Source of the DNA: Caulobacter sp. Root655
Lineage (GTDB): Bacteria; Pseudomonadota; Alphaproteobacteria; Caulobacterales; Caulobacteraceae
NCBI RefSeq assembly: GCF_001427665.1
Contig: NZ_LMHC01000007.1
Location: 1-64,000, forward strand
Direction: 5' to 3'
Length of the DNA stretch: 64,000 nucleotides
Part shown: piece after piece, positions 63,380 through 64,000 of the stretch
Position numbering within the stretch: position 1 is the stretch's first letter
How the letters are laid out: each line of letters opens with the position of its first letter
The notes under the pieces: generated by a model
Databases searched by the model: none
Told to the model about the DNA's origin: nothing
The model's input: the letters and a program-made list of their open reading frames with translations, nothing else
Made by a program: the position numbers and the translations under genes

Positions 63380-63890
63380 ATGGACGCCCTTTGCGCGCAG
63401 CAAAATCAATGGCTTGAAGTTTTTCGATCTTTTTGGTCCTCACCCCTTCCGGGCGCCCCGATACTGAGCTCACCCCATCGCACGGGGAGGGACGTCGGCC
63501 GGCGACCTGACGGGCGGTGGGGAGTGGTCGAGCGGGAAGGCTTGGCCGCCGCGCCTTTCGGGGCGCCTTCGGTCGGTTCGGAGCAGGTTCGCCTCAGCCG
63601 CGACGAAACTCCGGCGCCGGGGGTAGGCGGGCAAGCCAGCAGGTGCGAGGGGGTTACTCGCACGGTCCGGGACCGGGGCTCGCCGCCCTGGCCCGCCCGT
63701 CGGGGGCGAATGCAGACCGGCTAAGTGATAAAACCACTGCCTACCGGACGCTCTCGGATAACGGTTCCACGCGAAGCGCTCGTCTTCGTCGAAACGGTAC
63801 ACACACTGCAAAACCTCCGGGCGGAGCCCGGGCGCTTCGCACCCTCCCTGCATCTTCAGCGGCAGTCCGCGTGAAGCCGCGAAGCCGTGT
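63380..63890. other. 511-bp GC-rich region without a recognised gene
   Basis: A minus-strand frame (to about 63853 and open further upstream) reads MQGGCEAPGLRPEVLQCVYR, then FDEDERFAWNRYP and RQWFYHLAG, a protein-like stretch, but turns into Pro/Arg-rich sequence after about 45 residues. It could be the remnant of a gene or chance. GC-rich palindromic segments around 63540-63700 could form structured RNA, but match no RNA class I know. Confidence 0.4.
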
Positions 63891-63898
63891 GTCCCAGG

Positions 63899-63947
63899 TC
63901 CTCCCCCTGTGGGGGAGGTGTCGGCGAAGCCGACGGAGGGGGGAGGG
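63899..63947. repeat. Tandem-hairpin intergenic repeat
   Basis: CCTCCCCC-TGT-GGGGGAGG followed directly by GTCGGC-GAA-GCCGAC and a G-rich tail. This double hairpin is typical of dispersed palindromic units in Caulobacter-like genomes. Confidence 0.65.
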
Positions 63948-63955
63948 ATCGGCCG

Positions 63956-64000
63956 ATGGCCAGACTCGCGATCGACGATCCCAACATTCCCCCCACCGAT
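63956..64000 (+). CDS. Possible start of a gene cut by the window edge
   Basis: ATG at 63956 opens a frame MARLAIDDPNIPPTD that runs off the window. GGGAGGG lies 9 bases upstream, though it belongs to the repeat. Only 15 codons are visible. Confidence 0.3.
   Translation, partial: MARLAIDDPNIPPTD

Noticed and set aside
63470-63853. RNase P RNA, tmRNA or a confident protein gene
   Set aside because: None of the conserved RNA core sequences is present, and the minus-strand frame loses protein-like character after about 45 residues.
63199-63947. CRISPR array or tandem repeat at the right end
   Set aside because: The repeats are inverted hairpin units of different sequence, not evenly spaced direct repeats.

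Overview
The window looks like a chromosome segment of a Caulobacter-type alphaproteobacterium. The evidence is high GC, four large TonB-dependent receptors, exported glycosidases with Sec or Tat signals, a complete inositol import and catabolism set (ibpA-iatA-iatP, idhA, iolR, iolCDEB, mmsA) like that described in Caulobacter crescentus, and palindromic intergenic repeats. I saw no phage, transposase, CRISPR, rRNA or tRNA.

Layout. 1-5.6 kb is an arabinose-glycan module: GH127, a FucP-type sugar porter and a divergent GH51 arabinofuranosidase, with the 3' end of another gene at the left edge. 5.6-6.4 kb holds a decayed GH2 beta-galactosidase. 6.7-16.3 kb carries a TonB receptor followed by GH92 alpha-mannosidase, a histidine acid phosphatase (phytase/glucose-1-phosphatase type) and a GH115 alpha-glucuronidase. 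16.4-22.3 kb (minus strand) runs ibpA-iatA-iatP into a second GH92. 22.5-31.9 kb is idhA, iolR and iolCDEB-mmsA. 32.0-35.5 kb continues collinearly with GH89 alpha-N-acetylglucosaminidase and an HGSNAT/NagX-type membrane acetyltransferase. 35.6-37.0 kb has three small stress-type genes (CBS, PRC-barrel, DUF3008) with sigma-T/EcfG-like promoter sequences. 37.1-41.7 kb is mixed (VOC protein, GT2, MFS efflux, FAD dehydrogenase). 42.5-50.9 kb has a TonB receptor, a PraB-like secreted beta-rich protein and a MacB-type ATPase/permease/TolC/HlyD exporter. 50.9-56.7 kb has a siderophore-type receptor divergent from an ABC-2/DUF3526 exporter. 56.8-63.2 kb has another receptor divergent from a hexuronate-type MFS porter and an unknown Tat-exported protein. 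The right end is repeat-rich.

How it may work together. The inositol genes are physically joined to alpha-mannosidase (16 bp after iatP) and to GH89 plus glucosamine acetyltransferase (after mmsA), and stand near an operon of GH92, phosphatase and GH115. These activities match the bonds in glycosylated inositol phosphates, notably plant glycosyl inositol phosphorylceramide head groups (Man- or GlcN(Ac)-GlcA-inositol-P). I propose that the 6.7-35.5 kb region is a glycosyl-inositol utilization locus: outer-membrane uptake, periplasmic trimming to free inositol, ABC import, and catabolism under IolR. This is inference from gene content and order. The second candidate system is the PraB-like protein with its own exporter, with the relic of a paralogous copy 3.6 kb upstream.
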